This document shows, one piece after another, positions 1 through 9,337 of a DNA stretch of 64,000 nt. The notes beneath the pieces were generated by a model that was not told the DNA's origin, ran no database searches, and saw only the letters and a list, made by a program, of their open reading frames with translations. Made by a program: the position numbers and the translations under genes. The number at the start of each line of letters is the position of its first letter. Position 1 is the first letter of the stretch. Source of the DNA: Burkholderia pyrrocinia (lineage in GTDB: Bacteria > Pseudomonadota > Gammaproteobacteria > Burkholderiales > Burkholderiaceae); assembly GCF_001028665.1 (NCBI RefSeq), contig NZ_CP011503.1, positions 2,170,001 through 2,234,000 on the forward strand, written 5' to 3'.

Positions 1-2
1 TC

Positions 3-581
3 GTGCGCGAGACGGTCGCGCTGCTGTGGCGCGATTTCGCGCTGTTCGGCGCCGCGGCCGAGGACGTCGCGCTCGTCGACGTGCTGCACGACTACGGGCT
101 GACGGTCGACTGGCACGTTGCCGGCACGCCCGCGTCCGAAGCGCTGTGGGAGGCCGATGCCGCGCGGGCCGAGCACGACGCGGTCGCCGTCGCGCCGACC
201 CGCACGCTCGGCGTCGTGACCGTCAATGCGCATGCGTATGAGGATTTCCTGCAGACCGCCGATGCGTCGATGGCCGACCTCGCGGCCGATCCGGCCGTGG
301 CCGACGCGGGTGCCGCGTGGCACGCGTCCGGTGCCGCCTACCGGGTCGGTACGGCCGCGTGTGCGCTCGGGCTCGGCCACGCGGCGCTGCTGGCCGACAC
401 GCTCGGCCTCGCGTGGCGCCGTGCCGCGCACGGCGTACCGCTCGCTGACGGCGGCCTCGACGCGCACGGTCACGCGTCCGACATGTTGCGCGCGGCGCTG
501 CTGAAGATCGCGGCCGGCGTGGCGCCGCCGGACCTGACCGCGGCGTCCGAAGCGCTCGGCGCGGCGCTTGGCCGGACCTGA
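3..581 (+). CDS. Uncharacterised protein, 5' truncated by the window edge
   Basis: The frame is open from the first complete codon, so only the C-terminal part (about 192 residues) is visible; the GTG at 3 is probably internal. The protein is alanine-rich and acidic, with no signal peptide or transmembrane segment in the visible part and no motif I can assign to a family. It lies upstream of yqgE, separated by 182 bases that hold a GC hairpin, so it is probably a separate transcription unit. No function is proposed. Confidence 0.6.
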   Translation: MRETVALLWRDFALFGAAAEDVALVDVLHDYGLTVDWHVAGTPASEALWEADAARAEHDAVAVAPTRTLGVVTVNAHAYEDFLQTADASMADLAADPAVADAGAAWHASGAAYRVGTAACALGLGHAALLADTLGLAWRRAAHGVPLADGGLDAHGHASDMLRAALLKIAAGVAPPDLTAASEALGAALGRT

Positions 582-720
582 CGAAGAAGGGGACGGACAC
601 GCGGTGGCGACCCTTGTCGCACGGGCCCGCAACACGCTGCCGACAGTGCCCGCGCGCGTGTTAGAGTGCCGTGTGATCCGCGCGCGCCGTTGCCAGCGTA
701 GCGCGGCGTTGCTTGTTGAT

Positions 721-756
721 CGCGGCCCGGTCAGGCCGCGGCGTCTTTGCTAAAAT
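721..756 (+). promoter_or_regulatory. Hairpin plus candidate -10 element upstream of yqgE
   Basis: Arms CGCGGCC (721-727) and GGCCGCG (734-740) form a 7-bp hairpin followed by a short T-containing stretch; it may end the upstream transcript. TAAAAT at 751-756 is a good -10 hexamer, but no convincing -35 precedes it at normal spacing. A start 6-8 bases downstream would fall almost at the ATG at 764, which would make the yqgE mRNA leaderless or nearly so. The rest of 582-763 shows nothing else. Confidence 0.35.
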
Positions 757-763
757 TCAAACC

Positions 764-1342
764 ATGTCAAAGCCTTCCGATCGCATCAACCTCACCAACC
801 AGTTCCTGATCGCCATGCCGAACATGGCCGATCCGACGTTCTCGGGAACGGTGGTCTACCTTTGCGATCACAGCGAGCGCGGTGCGCTCGGCCTCGTCAT
901 CAATCGTCCCACCGACATCGACCTCGAATCGCTGTTCAACCGCATCGACCTGAAGCTCGACATCGAGCCGCTGCTGCACATCCCCGTGTACTTCGGCGGC
1001 CCGGTCCAGACCGAGCGCGGTTTCGTGCTGCACGAGCCGGTCGAGGGCGCGAGCTACAACTCGTCGATGTCCGTCGACGGCGGGCTGGAGATGACGACGT
1101 CGAAGGACGTGCTCGAGGCGGTCGCGACGGGCACCGGCCCGAAGCGCTTCCTGCTGACGCTCGGCCATGCGGGCTGGGGCGCAGGACAGCTCGAGGAAGA
1201 AATTTCCCGCAACGGCTGGCTGACGGTCGCCGCCGATCCGCGCATCGTGTTCGACACGCCGGCCGAGGAGCGCTTCGAAGCCGCACTGGGTCTGCTCGGC
1301 GTCAGCTCGTCGATGCTCTCCGGCGAAGCAGGGCACGCATGA
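764..1342 (+). CDS. yqgE: YqgE/AlgH family protein (UPF0301, DUF179)
   Basis: 192 residues starting [20 protein letters not shown], the conserved N-terminus of the UPF0301 family; an in-frame extension upstream lacks family similarity, so ATG 764 is preferred. The protein is soluble. Family members are widespread in proteobacteria and commonly sit next to ruvX, as here, but the biochemical role is not firmly established; the AlgH name comes from an alginate-regulation phenotype in Pseudomonas. It overlaps ruvX by ATGA, which implies translational coupling and one operon with ruvX and pyrR. Confidence 0.93.
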   Translation: MSKPSDRINLTNQFLIAMPNMADPTFSGTVVYLCDHSERGALGLVINRPTDIDLESLFNRIDLKLDIEPLLHIPVYFGGPVQTERGFVLHEPVEGASYNSSMSVDGGLEMTTSKDVLEAVATGTGPKRFLLTLGHAGWGAGQLEEEISRNGWLTVAADPRIVFDTPAEERFEAALGLLGVSSSMLSGEAGHA

Positions 1343-1788
1343 GTGGCGCGAGCGCGCGCGATGCGACGCTCCTGGCGTTCGACTACGGCGAAAAGCGAAT
1401 CGGGGTCGCGATCGGCAATGCGCTGACGCGCTCGGCCCGCGCGCTCGTCGTGATCCAGAACCTGAACCGCGAACACCGCTTCAAGGCGGTCGGCGACCTG
1501 CTGGCCGAATGGCGGCCGGACGCGCTCGTCGTCGGCCTGCCGATGCATCCGGACGGCACGCCGCACGACATGACGCAGCAGGCGAAGCGCTTCGGCAACC
1601 AGCTGAACGGCCGCTTCGGGCTGCCCGTCACGTGGGTCGACGAGCGCTATTCGTCGGTCGAGGCCGAGGCCGGGCTGCGCGAGCGCAACGTGCGCGGCCG
1701 CGCACGCGCCGAGATGCTCGATGCCGAGGCCGCGCGCGTCATCCTTCAACAGTATCTCGATCAATTGTCCGACCATGAGCACCATTGA
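1339..1788 (+). CDS. ruvX: RuvX/YqgF, putative pre-16S rRNA nuclease / Holliday junction resolvase-like
   Basis: 149 residues with an RNase H-like fold. Acidic motifs are visible: [13 protein letters not shown] near residue 13 with the first catalytic Asp, VGLPMHPDG near residue 65, and DERYSS near residue 105. YqgF is thought to process the 5' end of 16S rRNA; the older name is putative Holliday junction resolvase. The ATG at 1339 overlaps the yqgE stop, and the 3' end overlaps pyrR by 14 bases, so the three genes are very likely co-translated. Length is normal for the family. Confidence 0.95.
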   Translation: MSGASARDATLLAFDYGEKRIGVAIGNALTRSARALVVIQNLNREHRFKAVGDLLAEWRPDALVVGLPMHPDGTPHDMTQQAKRFGNQLNGRFGLPVTWVDERYSSVEAEAGLRERNVRGRARAEMLDAEAARVILQQYLDQLSDHEHH

Positions 1789-2290
1789 CGCCGACGCGCT
1801 TTACCGCGTCCTGCTCGACCAGATCCGCGCCGCGTACGGTACGGCCTTCGCCGAACCGGGCGGCCCGCGGCTCGCCGGCATCTACAGCGGCGGCGCATGG
1901 CTCGCCGAGCGCCTCGCGCGCGATCTCGGCGCGCCGGCGTTCGGCGTCGTGAACGTCGCGCTGCATCGCGACGACTACGCGAAAAAGGGGCTGCACAGCC
2001 AGGCCAGCCCGACGTCGCTGCCGTTCGATGTCGACGGCGCGCGCATCGTGCTCGTCGACGACGTGCTGTACACCGGGCGCACCGTGCGCGCGGCGCTCAA
2101 CGAGCTGTTCGACTATGGCCGCCCGGCCGCGGTCGAGCTCGCGGTGCTCGCCGATCGCGGCGGCCGCGAACTGCCGGTCGACGCGCGCTTCGCGGGCGGC
2201 GCGCTCGACGTGCCGGCCGGCGCGACGCTCGTGCTCGCGCGCGACGATGCCGCGCAGTTCACGCTGCGCATCGAGCCGCACGGCGCCTGA
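1775..2290 (+). CDS. pyrR: PyrR, bifunctional pyr operon regulator / uracil phosphoribosyltransferase
   Basis: 171 residues with the type I phosphoribosyltransferase PRPP loop [17 protein letters not shown] at about residues 90-106. In Gram-positives PyrR binds pyr leader RNA and also makes UMP from uracil and PRPP. In beta-proteobacteria the gene sits, as here, directly before pyrB, but RNA regulation is less certain. The ATG at 1775 lies inside the end of ruvX. A GC hairpin occurs in the 74-base gap before pyrB. Confidence 0.95.
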   Translation: MSTIDADALYRVLLDQIRAAYGTAFAEPGGPRLAGIYSGGAWLAERLARDLGAPAFGVVNVALHRDDYAKKGLHSQASPTSLPFDVDGARIVLVDDVLYTGRTVRAALNELFDYGRPAAVELAVLADRGGRELPVDARFAGGALDVPAGATLVLARDDAAQFTLRIEPHGA

Positions 2291-2311
2291 ACGACACGCG
2301 AAACCGTATCC

Positions 2312-2340
2312 CGGGCCGCTGGTTTGCTCCGCGGCCCGTT
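2312..2340 (+). promoter_or_regulatory. Hairpin between pyrR and pyrB (candidate weak terminator or attenuator)
   Basis: Arms CGGGCCGC (2312-2319) and GCGGCCCG (2331-2338) form a perfect 8-bp stem with an 11-base loop, followed by only three T residues. It could reduce read-through into pyrB or protect the pyrR end. The classical Bacillus PyrR-binding loop was not seen, so control by PyrR at this site is speculative. Confidence 0.35.
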
Positions 2341-2364
2341 TGCATAGTTGGAATCACGCACACC

Positions 2365-3396
2365 ATGACCACCGACACCACTGGCCGCACCGGCAATCCC
2401 GCCGCGGCCGCGAGCCCCGACCGGTTCCGCTACGGTTTCCTGAAGGGCAACCCGCAGCTCACGAAAAACGGCGAGCTGAAGCACCTGCTGTCGATCGAGG
2501 GCCTGCCGCGCTCGATCGTCAACCACATCCTCGATACAGCCGAGCAGTTCGTCAGCGTGACGGACCGTGAAGTGAAGAAGGTGCCGCTGCTGCGCGGCAA
2601 GTCCGTCTTCAACCTGTTCTTCGAGAACTCGACGCGCACGCGCACGACCTTCGAGATCGCGGCGACGCGCCTGTCGGCCGACGTGCTGAACCTGAACATC
2701 AATGCATCGTCGACGAGCAAGGGCGAATCGCTGCTCGACACGATCAACAACCTGTCGGCGATGCATGCCGACCTGTTCGTCGTGCGCCACGCGTCGAGCG
2801 GCGCGCCGTACCTGATCGCCGAGCACTGCGCGCCGCACGTGCACGTGATCAACGCCGGCGACGGCCGGCACGCGCACCCGACGCAGGGCCTGCTCGACAT
2901 GTACACGATCCGCCACTACAAGCGCGACTTCACGAAGCTGCGCGTGGCGATCGTCGGCGACATCCTTCATTCGCGCGTCGCGCGTTCCGACATTCACGCA
3001 CTGACCACGCTCGGCGTGCCGGAAGTGCGCGCGATCGGCCCGCGCACGCTGCTGCCGGGCGGCCTCGAGCAGATGGGCGTGAAGGTGTTCCACAACCTCG
3101 ACGAAGGGCTGAAGGGCGTCGACGTGATCATCATGCTGCGCCTGCAGAACGAGCGGATGAGCGGCGCGCTGCTGCCGTCCGCGCAGGAATACTTCAAGAC
3201 CTGGGGCCTGACGCCCGAGCGCCTCGCGCTCGCCGCGCCCGACGCGATCGTGATGCACCCGGGCCCGATGAACCGCGGCGTCGAGATCGACTCGCAGGTC
3301 GCCGACGGTCCGCAGTCGGTGATCCTCAACCAGGTCACGTTCGGCATCGCCGTGCGGATGGCGGTGATGGGCATCGTCGCCGGCAACAACGACTGA
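2365..3396 (+). CDS. pyrB: Aspartate carbamoyltransferase catalytic subunit
   Basis: 343 residues. It joins carbamoyl phosphate and L-aspartate to give N-carbamoyl-aspartate, the committed step of pyrimidine synthesis. The carbamoyl-phosphate signature [15 protein letters not shown] is at about residues 88-102; HPTQGLLDM and [11 protein letters not shown] are the other expected active-site motifs. It has a longer N-terminus than E. coli PyrB, as in class A enzymes of Pseudomonas that form dodecamers with a PyrC-like partner. The partner follows 52 bases downstream. No pyrI regulatory subunit is present. Confidence 0.97.
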   Translation: MTTDTTGRTGNPAAAASPDRFRYGFLKGNPQLTKNGELKHLLSIEGLPRSIVNHILDTAEQFVSVTDREVKKVPLLRGKSVFNLFFENSTRTRTTFEIAATRLSADVLNLNINASSTSKGESLLDTINNLSAMHADLFVVRHASSGAPYLIAEHCAPHVHVINAGDGRHAHPTQGLLDMYTIRHYKRDFTKLRVAIVGDILHSRVARSDIHALTTLGVPEVRAIGPRTLLPGGLEQMGVKVFHNLDEGLKGVDVIIMLRLQNERMSGALLPSAQEYFKTWGLTPERLALAAPDAIVMHPGPMNRGVEIDSQVADGPQSVILNQVTFGIAVRMAVMGIVAGNND

Positions 3397-3448
3397 GCCC
3401 GCTTTCGCGCATCCTTATTCACGCAATCAACGCATTCACAGACAGCGC

Positions 3449-4726
3449 ATGAAGATTCATATCAAAGGCGGCACGCTGATCGACCCGGTCGCCGGCACCG
3501 AGCGGCAGGCCGACGTATTCGTCGCGGCGGGCAAGATCGCCGCGATTGGCGCCGCGCCGGCCGATTTCAACGCCGCGAAGACCATCGACGCGTCGGGCCT
3601 GATCGTCGCGCCCGGCCTCGTCGACCTGTGCGCACGGCTGCGCGAGCCCGGCTACGAGCACAAGGCGACGCTCGCGTCCGAGATGGCCGCGGCCGTCGCG
3701 GGCGGCGTCACGACCCTCGTGTGCCCGCCGGACACCGATCCCGTGCTCGACGAGCCGGGTCTCGTCGAGATGCTCAAGTACCGCGCGCGCAACCTGCACC
3801 AGGCGAACGTCCATCCGCTCGGCGCGCTGACGGTCGGCCTCAAGGGTGAAGTGATCACCGAGATGGTCGCGCTGACCGAGTCCGGCTGCGTCGGCTTCAC
3901 GCATGCCAACGTGCCGGTGCGCGACACGCAGGTGCTGCTGCGCGCGCTGCAATACGCGAGCACCTACGGCTACACCACGTGGCTGCGCCCGCTGGACGCG
4001 TTCATCGGCCGCGGCGGCGTCGCCGCGAGCGGTGCGCTCGCGTCGCGGCTCGGGCTGTCCGGCGTGCCGGTCGCGGCCGAGACGATCGCGCTGCACACGA
4101 TCTTCGAACTGATGCGCGTGACGGGCGCGCGCGTGCACCTCGCGCGGCTGTCGTCGGCGGCCGGCCTCGCGCTCGTGCGCGCAGCGAAGGCCGAGGGGCT
4201 GCCCGTGACCTGCGACGTCGGCGTGAACCACCTGCACCTGATCGACGTCGACATCGGCTATTTCGATTCGCAGTTCCGGCTCGACCCGCCGCTGCGCAGC
4301 GAGCGCGATCGCGAAGCGATCCGCGTGGCGCTCGCCGACGGCACGATCGACGCGATCTGCTCCGACCACACGCCGGTCGACGACGACGAGAAGCTGCTGC
4401 CGTTCGGCGAAGCGACGCCCGGTGCGACGGGGCTCGAGCTGCTGCTGTCGCTGACGCTGAAGTGGGCGGACGAGACGCGCACGCCGCTCGCGCAGGCGCT
4501 GCGCCGCATCACGTCCGCGCCGGCCGACGTGCTGCAGCTGCCGGCGGGCCGCCTGGCCGAAGGCGGCGCGGCCGACCTGTGCGTGTTCGACCCGCGCGCG
4601 CACTGGCGCGTCGAGCCGCGTGCGCTGAAGAGCCAGGGCCACAACTCGCCGTTCCTCGGCTACGAACTGCCCGCCTGCGTGCGTGCGACGCTCGTCGCCG
4701 GACACATCGCGTTCGAGCGCCACTGA
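3449..4726 (+). CDS. pyrC': Dihydroorotase-like protein PyrC', probably catalytically inactive
   Basis: 425 residues with an amidohydrolase (class I dihydroorotase) fold from the N-terminal IKGGTLIDP segment to the C-terminal composite domain. The metal-binding HxH of active enzymes (normally D-x-H-x-H-x-R-E-P-G) is replaced by DLCARLREPG near residue 60, and the usual DHAPH appears as DHTPVD near residue 310. The loss of several metal ligands argues against hydrolase activity. In Pseudomonas an inactive PyrC' is needed as a structural partner of PyrB; the same role is inferred here. A second, active pyrC should exist elsewhere in the genome. Confidence 0.9.
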   Translation: MKIHIKGGTLIDPVAGTERQADVFVAAGKIAAIGAAPADFNAAKTIDASGLIVAPGLVDLCARLREPGYEHKATLASEMAAAVAGGVTTLVCPPDTDPVLDEPGLVEMLKYRARNLHQANVHPLGALTVGLKGEVITEMVALTESGCVGFTHANVPVRDTQVLLRALQYASTYGYTTWLRPLDAFIGRGGVAASGALASRLGLSGVPVAAETIALHTIFELMRVTGARVHLARLSSAAGLALVRAAKAEGLPVTCDVGVNHLHLIDVDIGYFDSQFRLDPPLRSERDREAIRVALADGTIDAICSDHTPVDDDEKLLPFGEATPGATGLELLLSLTLKWADETRTPLAQALRRITSAPADVLQLPAGRLAEGGAADLCVFDPRAHWRVEPRALKSQGHNSPFLGYELPACVRATLVAGHIAFERH

Positions 4727-4745
4727 ACCACGCCGGACCTTTGCC

Positions 4746-5603
4746 ATGACCGCCTTTCGCAAGCTGCGTCTCGTCTTTCACCTGTTGCGCGGCATGGCGA
4801 TCGTCGCGCTGCGTTTTTCGCACGTCACGCCCGCGCGCCGCGCCGAGATGACGCGCCGCTGGTCGCTCAAGATGCTGCGGATCTGCGGGATGCGCGTCGT
4901 CGTCCACAACGACGGTGCGCGGCTCGACGCGAGCGCACTCGTCGTCGGCAACCACGTGTCGTGGCTCGACATCTATGCGGTCAACGCGTGGCGGCCGACG
5001 CCGTTCGTGTCGAAGGCCGAGGTGCGGCAGTGGCCGGTCGTCGGCTGGCTCGCCGAGAAGCTCGACACCGTGTTCCTGCAGCGCGAGAAGCGCACCGAGG
5101 CGATGCGGATCATGCACGAGATGGCCGAGCGCCTGCGCAACGGCGGCGTGATGTGCGTGTTTCCGGAAGGGACGACGTCCGACGGGCAGGACCTGCTGCC
5201 GTTTCATGCGAACCTGTTCCAGGCCGCGGTATCGGCCGGCTGCGCGGTGCAGCCGATCTGCCTGATGTACGAGGACGCGCAGCGGCGGCAGTCGGTCGCA
5301 CCGGCCTACACGGGCGAGCTGTCGCTCGGCAAGTCGCTCGACATGGTGCTGCGCGGCGGCCCGCTCGTCGCGCATCTGTACGTGTGCGAACCGATCGCGC
5401 CGGGCGGCGACCGGCGGACGACGTCCGCCGCGGCGCGCGACGCGATCGCGGCCGCGCTGGCGACGCTGCAGGAGAAGGTCGGCAAGCCGACGGCCGAGTC
5501 GCTCGCCGAGCTGCAGAAGCATGCGTATCCGGCGACCGAGCTCGGCGCCGGACCGTCAGGCGATGGCGCGGCCGACGAGCCTGTGCCGGGGCGAGAGGGT
5601 TGA
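4746..5603 (+). CDS. plsC: 1-acyl-sn-glycerol-3-phosphate acyltransferase (PlsC family)
   Basis: 285 residues. It carries the acyltransferase motif NHVSWLD (H-x4-D) near residue 70 and the FPEGTTSDG substrate-binding motif near residue 140. The N-terminal segment with HLLRGMAIVALRF is a likely membrane anchor. The family transfers an acyl chain to lysophosphatidic acid to make phosphatidic acid, though paralogues can modify other lipids. ATG 4746 is preferred over upstream in-frame starts because it follows the pyrC' stop by 19 bases and begins the conserved N-terminus. Probably the last gene of the pyr transcription unit. Confidence 0.88.
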   Translation: MTAFRKLRLVFHLLRGMAIVALRFSHVTPARRAEMTRRWSLKMLRICGMRVVVHNDGARLDASALVVGNHVSWLDIYAVNAWRPTPFVSKAEVRQWPVVGWLAEKLDTVFLQREKRTEAMRIMHEMAERLRNGGVMCVFPEGTTSDGQDLLPFHANLFQAAVSAGCAVQPICLMYEDAQRRQSVAPAYTGELSLGKSLDMVLRGGPLVAHLYVCEPIAPGGDRRTTSAAARDAIAAALATLQEKVGKPTAESLAELQKHAYPATELGAGPSGDGAADEPVPGREG

Positions 5604-5635
5604 GGCGCTTCCCGGTCGGACGAATCGGCGTGTAA

Positions 5636-6475
5636 TCACTCGCCGTTCGGCGCGCCGCACGCTTCGCACTGCACCTGCGTGACCATGCGCTGCGCCGGAT
5701 CGGCCGTCAGCCGCACGGCCGACAACTGGTTTCCCCACACGCATCCCGAATCGAGCGCGACGACGTTGTCGCGCAGCATCAGGCCGAGCGCGGCCCAGTG
5801 GCCGAACACGACCGTCACGTCTTCCGTGCGGCGCCCCGGCACGTCGAACCACGGCAGGTAGCCGGGCGGTGCGCTGTCCGGGCCGCCGTTCGCCTTGAAT
5901 TCCATCGTGCCGTCGGGCGTGCAGAAGCGCAGCCGCGTGAACGCGTTGAACGCGACGCGCATCCGGTCGCGTTTTTTCAGATCCGGGCTCCATTGGTTCG
6001 GCTCGTTGCCGTACAGCTTCTGCAGCGTCTCGCGCCAGTCGGGCGCGCGCAGCGCGCGCTGGAGTTCGTCGGCGAGTTCGAGTGCCAGCGTGGCGTCCCA
6101 TTGCGGCAGCAGGCCCGCATGCACGAGCAGCATCCCGTTCTCCGCATGCACGAACGGGCGGTGGCGGACCCAGTCGAGCAGTGCTTCGGCGTCCGGCGCG
6201 TCGAGGATCTCGCCGATGGTGTCGCCCGGGCGTTCGGTGCGCAGGCCGGCCGAGACCGCGAGCAGGTGGAGGTCGTGATTGCCGAGCACGGCCGTCACGC
6301 GGGGGCCGAGGTCGACGAGCGCGCGCAGCGCGGCGAGGGAGTCCGGCCCGCGGTTGACGACGTCGCCGGCGATCCATAGCGGCGTGTCGGCGGGGACTGA
6401 AAGCTGTTCCAGCAACGACCGGAAAGCAGAATGACAGCCTTGGATGTCGCCGATGGCGATGGGGGTATGGGTCAT
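5636..6475 (-). CDS. apaH: Symmetrical bis(5'-nucleosyl)-tetraphosphatase
   Basis: 279 residues, metallophosphoesterase family. GDIQGCHSAF at residues 8-17, GDVVNRGPDSL at about 37-47 and GNHDLHLLA at about 65-73 supply the metal and phosphate ligands. ApaH splits Ap4A symmetrically to two ADP, and in some bacteria also removes Np4 caps from RNA. It faces plsC with a 32-base gap and is transcribed away from rmlB. apaH marks the left border of the O-antigen locus in several Burkholderia. Confidence 0.96.
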   Translation of the reverse strand: MTHTPIAIGDIQGCHSAFRSLLEQLSVPADTPLWIAGDVVNRGPDSLAALRALVDLGPRVTAVLGNHDLHLLAVSAGLRTERPGDTIGEILDAPDAEALLDWVRHRPFVHAENGMLLVHAGLLPQWDATLALELADELQRALRAPDWRETLQKLYGNEPNQWSPDLKKRDRMRVAFNAFTRLRFCTPDGTMEFKANGGPDSAPPGYLPWFDVPGRRTEDVTVVFGHWAALGLMLRDNVVALDSGCVWGNQLSAVRLTADPAQRMVTQVQCEACGAPNGE

Positions 6476-6826
6476 AGGGTGGTGGATGCTGCGCGCGCTG
6501 GCTATGCGCGAAGATTAGTCCGATTGGTCATTCTTGCGCAATTTTCTTTGCGAAAAAACCGCATGCAATGGCATGAAATTTCACTGGCACGCAGGGTTCG
6601 GACCGCTGTATCAAGTTGTTAGCGGCATGGCTTTTGCCCGTGACGGCTCCCTATAATTGTCGTTCTCCCCAACAAAATTAGCATTTCATGACTTTGGAAG
6701 CCATGTCGACCGGTTAAAATTCCCGGTCTGACATAACGGTCACAAGTTGCTGGTTGCTGGAACTTGCGAATCTGATGCGGCGAGCGCCCCCAAGGGCGTT
6801 CGCCGCGCATTACTAGAGGGAGCCTC
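6476..6826 (+). promoter_or_regulatory. Intergenic promoter region of the rml/O-antigen operon
   Basis: 351 bases without a gene between divergent apaH and rmlB, clearly AT-richer than its neighbours. Two candidate -10 elements face rmlB: a perfect TATAAT at 6652-6657 and TAAAAT at 6715-6720. Neither has a strong -35 at 16-18 bases, so an activator may be needed. AGAGGGAG just before the ATG at 6827 is a ribosome binding site. No JUMPstart/ops element was recognised. Confidence 0.5.
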
Positions 6827-7888
6827 ATGATCCTGGTTACGGGCGGCGCGGGTTTTATCGGTGCCAATTTTGTACTCGACTGGCTGCGCGCATCCGACGA
6901 AGCCGTGCTCAACGTTGACAAGCTGACGTATGCAGGGAACCTGCGCACGCTGCAGTCGCTGGACGGGAACCCGAAGCATGTGTTTGCACGTGTGGACATC
7001 TGCGACCGTGATGCGCTCGACGCGCTGTTTGCCGAGCACAAGCCCCGTGCCGTGCTGCACTTCGCTGCGGAAAGCCACGTCGATCGGTCGATTCACGGTC
7101 CGGCGGACTTCGTGCAGACCAACGTCGTCGGCACGTTCACGCTGCTCGAAGCCACCCGTCAATACTGGAACGGCCTGAACGACGCTGACAAGACGGCGTT
7201 CCGCTTCCTGCACGTGTCGACCGACGAGGTGTTCGGTTCGCTGTCGGCAACCGATCCGCAATTCTCCGAGACGACACCGTACGCGCCGAACAGCCCGTAT
7301 TCCGCGACGAAGGCGGGCTCCGACCATCTGGTGCGCGCGTACCACCACACGTACGGCCTGCCGACGCTGACGACGAACTGTTCGAACAACTACGGCCCGT
7401 ACCAGTTCCCGGAGAAGCTGATCCCGCTGATGATCGCGAATGCGCTCGCGGGCAAGCCGCTGCCGGTATATGGCGACGGCCAGAACGTGCGCGACTGGCT
7501 GTACGTCGGCGATCACTGCAGCGCGATCCGTGAGGTGCTCGCGCGCGGCGTGCCCGGCGAGACCTACAACGTTGGCGGCTGGAACGAGAAGAAGAACCTC
7601 GAAGTCGTGCATACGCTGTGCGATCTGCTCGACAAGGCTAGCCCGAAGGCGGCGGGGTCGTACCGCGACCAGATCACCTATGTGACGGATCGCCCCGGCC
7701 ACGATCGCCGCTATGCGATCGATGCGCGCAAGCTCGAACGCGAGCTCGGCTGGAAGCCGGCGGAAACGTTCGAGACCGGCCTGGCGAAGACGGTCGACTG
7801 GTATCTCGACAATCAGGTCTGGGCCGACGAAGTCGCATCGGGCGAGTACCGCAAGTGGGTCGAGACGAACTACGCGAAACGCGTTTGA
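6827..7888 (+). CDS. rmlB: dTDP-glucose 4,6-dehydratase
   Basis: 353 residues, extended short-chain dehydrogenase. The NAD-binding GGAGFIG is at residues 6-12, STDEVFGSL carries the catalytic T-D-E, and [11 protein letters not shown] contains the Y-x3-K pair. It converts dTDP-glucose to dTDP-4-keto-6-deoxyglucose, the second step of dTDP-L-rhamnose synthesis. It is the first gene of rmlBACD and is preceded by a good ribosome binding site. Codon use is typical of the chromosome, unlike genes further into the locus. Confidence 0.97.
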   Translation: MILVTGGAGFIGANFVLDWLRASDEAVLNVDKLTYAGNLRTLQSLDGNPKHVFARVDICDRDALDALFAEHKPRAVLHFAAESHVDRSIHGPADFVQTNVVGTFTLLEATRQYWNGLNDADKTAFRFLHVSTDEVFGSLSATDPQFSETTPYAPNSPYSATKAGSDHLVRAYHHTYGLPTLTTNCSNNYGPYQFPEKLIPLMIANALAGKPLPVYGDGQNVRDWLYVGDHCSAIREVLARGVPGETYNVGGWNEKKNLEVVHTLCDLLDKASPKAAGSYRDQITYVTDRPGHDRRYAIDARKLERELGWKPAETFETGLAKTVDWYLDNQVWADEVASGEYRKWVETNYAKRV

Positions 7889-7899
7889 GGAGAGAAGCG

Positions 7900-8793
7900 A
7901 TGGCACGCAAAGGCATCATTCTCGCCGGCGGTTCCGGCACGCGCCTGTATCCGATCACGCACGTCGTATCGAAGCAGCTCTTGCCGGTGTACGACAAGCC
8001 GATGATTTACTACCCGCTGTCGACGCTGATGGTCGCGGGCATTCGCGATGTGTTGATCATCTCGACGCCTCAGGACACACCGCGCTTCGAGTCAATGCTC
8101 GGCGACGGCAGCCAATGGGGGATGAATATTCAGTACGCGGTGCAGCCGTCTCCCGACGGCCTCGCGCAGGCCTTCATCATCGGCAAGGAGTTCGTCGGCA
8201 ACGATCCGTCGGCACTGATCCTCGGCGACAACATTTTCTACGGTCACGACCTGGCGAAGCAACTCGAGCGCGCGCATGCGCAGGAAACCGGCGCGACCGT
8301 GTTTGCGTATCACGTGCATGACCCGGAGCGCTATGGCGTCGTTGAGTTCGACAAGTCGTTTCGTGCGCTGTCGATCGAGGAGAAGCCGGCGAAGCCGCGT
8401 TCGCACTACGCGGTGACTGGCCTGTACTTCTACGACAACCGCGTATGCGACATCGCGGCCGACATCAAGCCGTCGCCGCGCGGCGAGCTGGAAATCACCG
8501 ACGTCAACTCGCGATATCTCACCGATGGCGCGCTCAACGTCGAGATCATGGGGCGCGGTTACGCGTGGCTCGATACCGGCACGCACGATTCGCTGATCGA
8601 GGCGGCCAGCTTCATCGCGACGCTGCAGAAGCGGCAGGGGCTCGTGGTCGCGTGTCCGGAAGAGATTGCCTACCGCCGCGGCTGGATCGATGCGGAGCAG
8701 GTGCTGAAGCTTGCACAACCGCTCTCGAAGAACGCATACGGTCAGTACCTCAAGAACATTCTTACGGATCAAGTCGCATGGCCATCCAAGTAA
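7900..8793 (+). CDS. rmlA: Glucose-1-phosphate thymidylyltransferase
   Basis: 297 residues. The nucleotidyltransferase signature [20 protein letters not shown] begins near residue 10, and LGDNIFYG near residue 110 carries the metal-binding Asp. It forms dTDP-glucose from dTTP and glucose-1-phosphate, the entry step of the rhamnose pathway and its feedback point. ATG 7900 follows GAGGAGAGAAGCG, a strong ribosome binding site 11 bases after the rmlB stop; the open frame upstream of this start is not homologous. The 3' end overlaps rmlC by 16 bases. Confidence 0.97.
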   Translation: MARKGIILAGGSGTRLYPITHVVSKQLLPVYDKPMIYYPLSTLMVAGIRDVLIISTPQDTPRFESMLGDGSQWGMNIQYAVQPSPDGLAQAFIIGKEFVGNDPSALILGDNIFYGHDLAKQLERAHAQETGATVFAYHVHDPERYGVVEFDKSFRALSIEEKPAKPRSHYAVTGLYFYDNRVCDIAADIKPSPRGELEITDVNSRYLTDGALNVEIMGRGYAWLDTGTHDSLIEAASFIATLQKRQGLVVACPEEIAYRRGWIDAEQVLKLAQPLSKNAYGQYLKNILTDQVAWPSK

Positions 8794-9329
8794 CGGCAAC
8801 GGCGCTGCCCGAAGTCAAGATCATCGAGCCGAAGGTATTCGGCGACGCGCGCGGGTTCTTCTACGAAAGCTTCAACGGGAAGGAATTCGCCGAGCAGGTC
8901 GAACCCGGCATCGAATTCGTGCAGGACAACCATTCGCGCTCGTCGAAGGGTGTGCTGCGCGGGCTGCATTATCAGATCCAGAACGCGCAGGGCAAGCTCG
9001 TTCGCGTTGTCGAGGGCGAAGTGTTCGACGTTGCAGTCGATATTCGCAAGAGTTCGCCGAACTTCGGCAAGTGGGTGGGGGTGATCCTGTCGAACGACAA
9101 CCATCGGCAGCTGTGGGTGCCGCCTGGCTTCGCGCACGGTTTCGTCGTGCTGTCGGAGGCTGCGCAGTTCCTTTACAAGACGACCGACTACTGGTTCCCG
9201 GAGCACGAGCGCAGCATCGTGTGGAACGATCCCGAAATCGGAATCGAGTGGCCGATCGATTTCGAACCGTTGCTGGCGGCGAAGGATGCGGCAGGGAAGC
9301 GTCTGAGCGAAGCCGAAGTTTATGCATGA
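8778..9329 (+). CDS. rmlC: dTDP-4-dehydrorhamnose 3,5-epimerase
   Basis: 183 residues, cupin fold. GVLRGLHYQ near residue 60 carries the catalytic base His, and [12 protein letters not shown] near residue 115 is the second conserved block. It epimerises C3 and C5 of dTDP-4-keto-6-deoxyglucose. It starts inside the last codons of rmlA, so the two are translationally coupled. Length is standard. Confidence 0.97.
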   Translation: MAIQVTATALPEVKIIEPKVFGDARGFFYESFNGKEFAEQVEPGIEFVQDNHSRSSKGVLRGLHYQIQNAQGKLVRVVEGEVFDVAVDIRKSSPNFGKWVGVILSNDNHRQLWVPPGFAHGFVVLSEAAQFLYKTTDYWFPEHERSIVWNDPEIGIEWPIDFEPLLAAKDAAGKRLSEAEVYA

Positions 9330-9337
9330 GGAGCCTC

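Noticed and set aside
6476..6826. JUMPstart/ops antitermination element before rmlB
   Set aside because: No sequence close to the ops core (GGCGGTAG) was found in this region.
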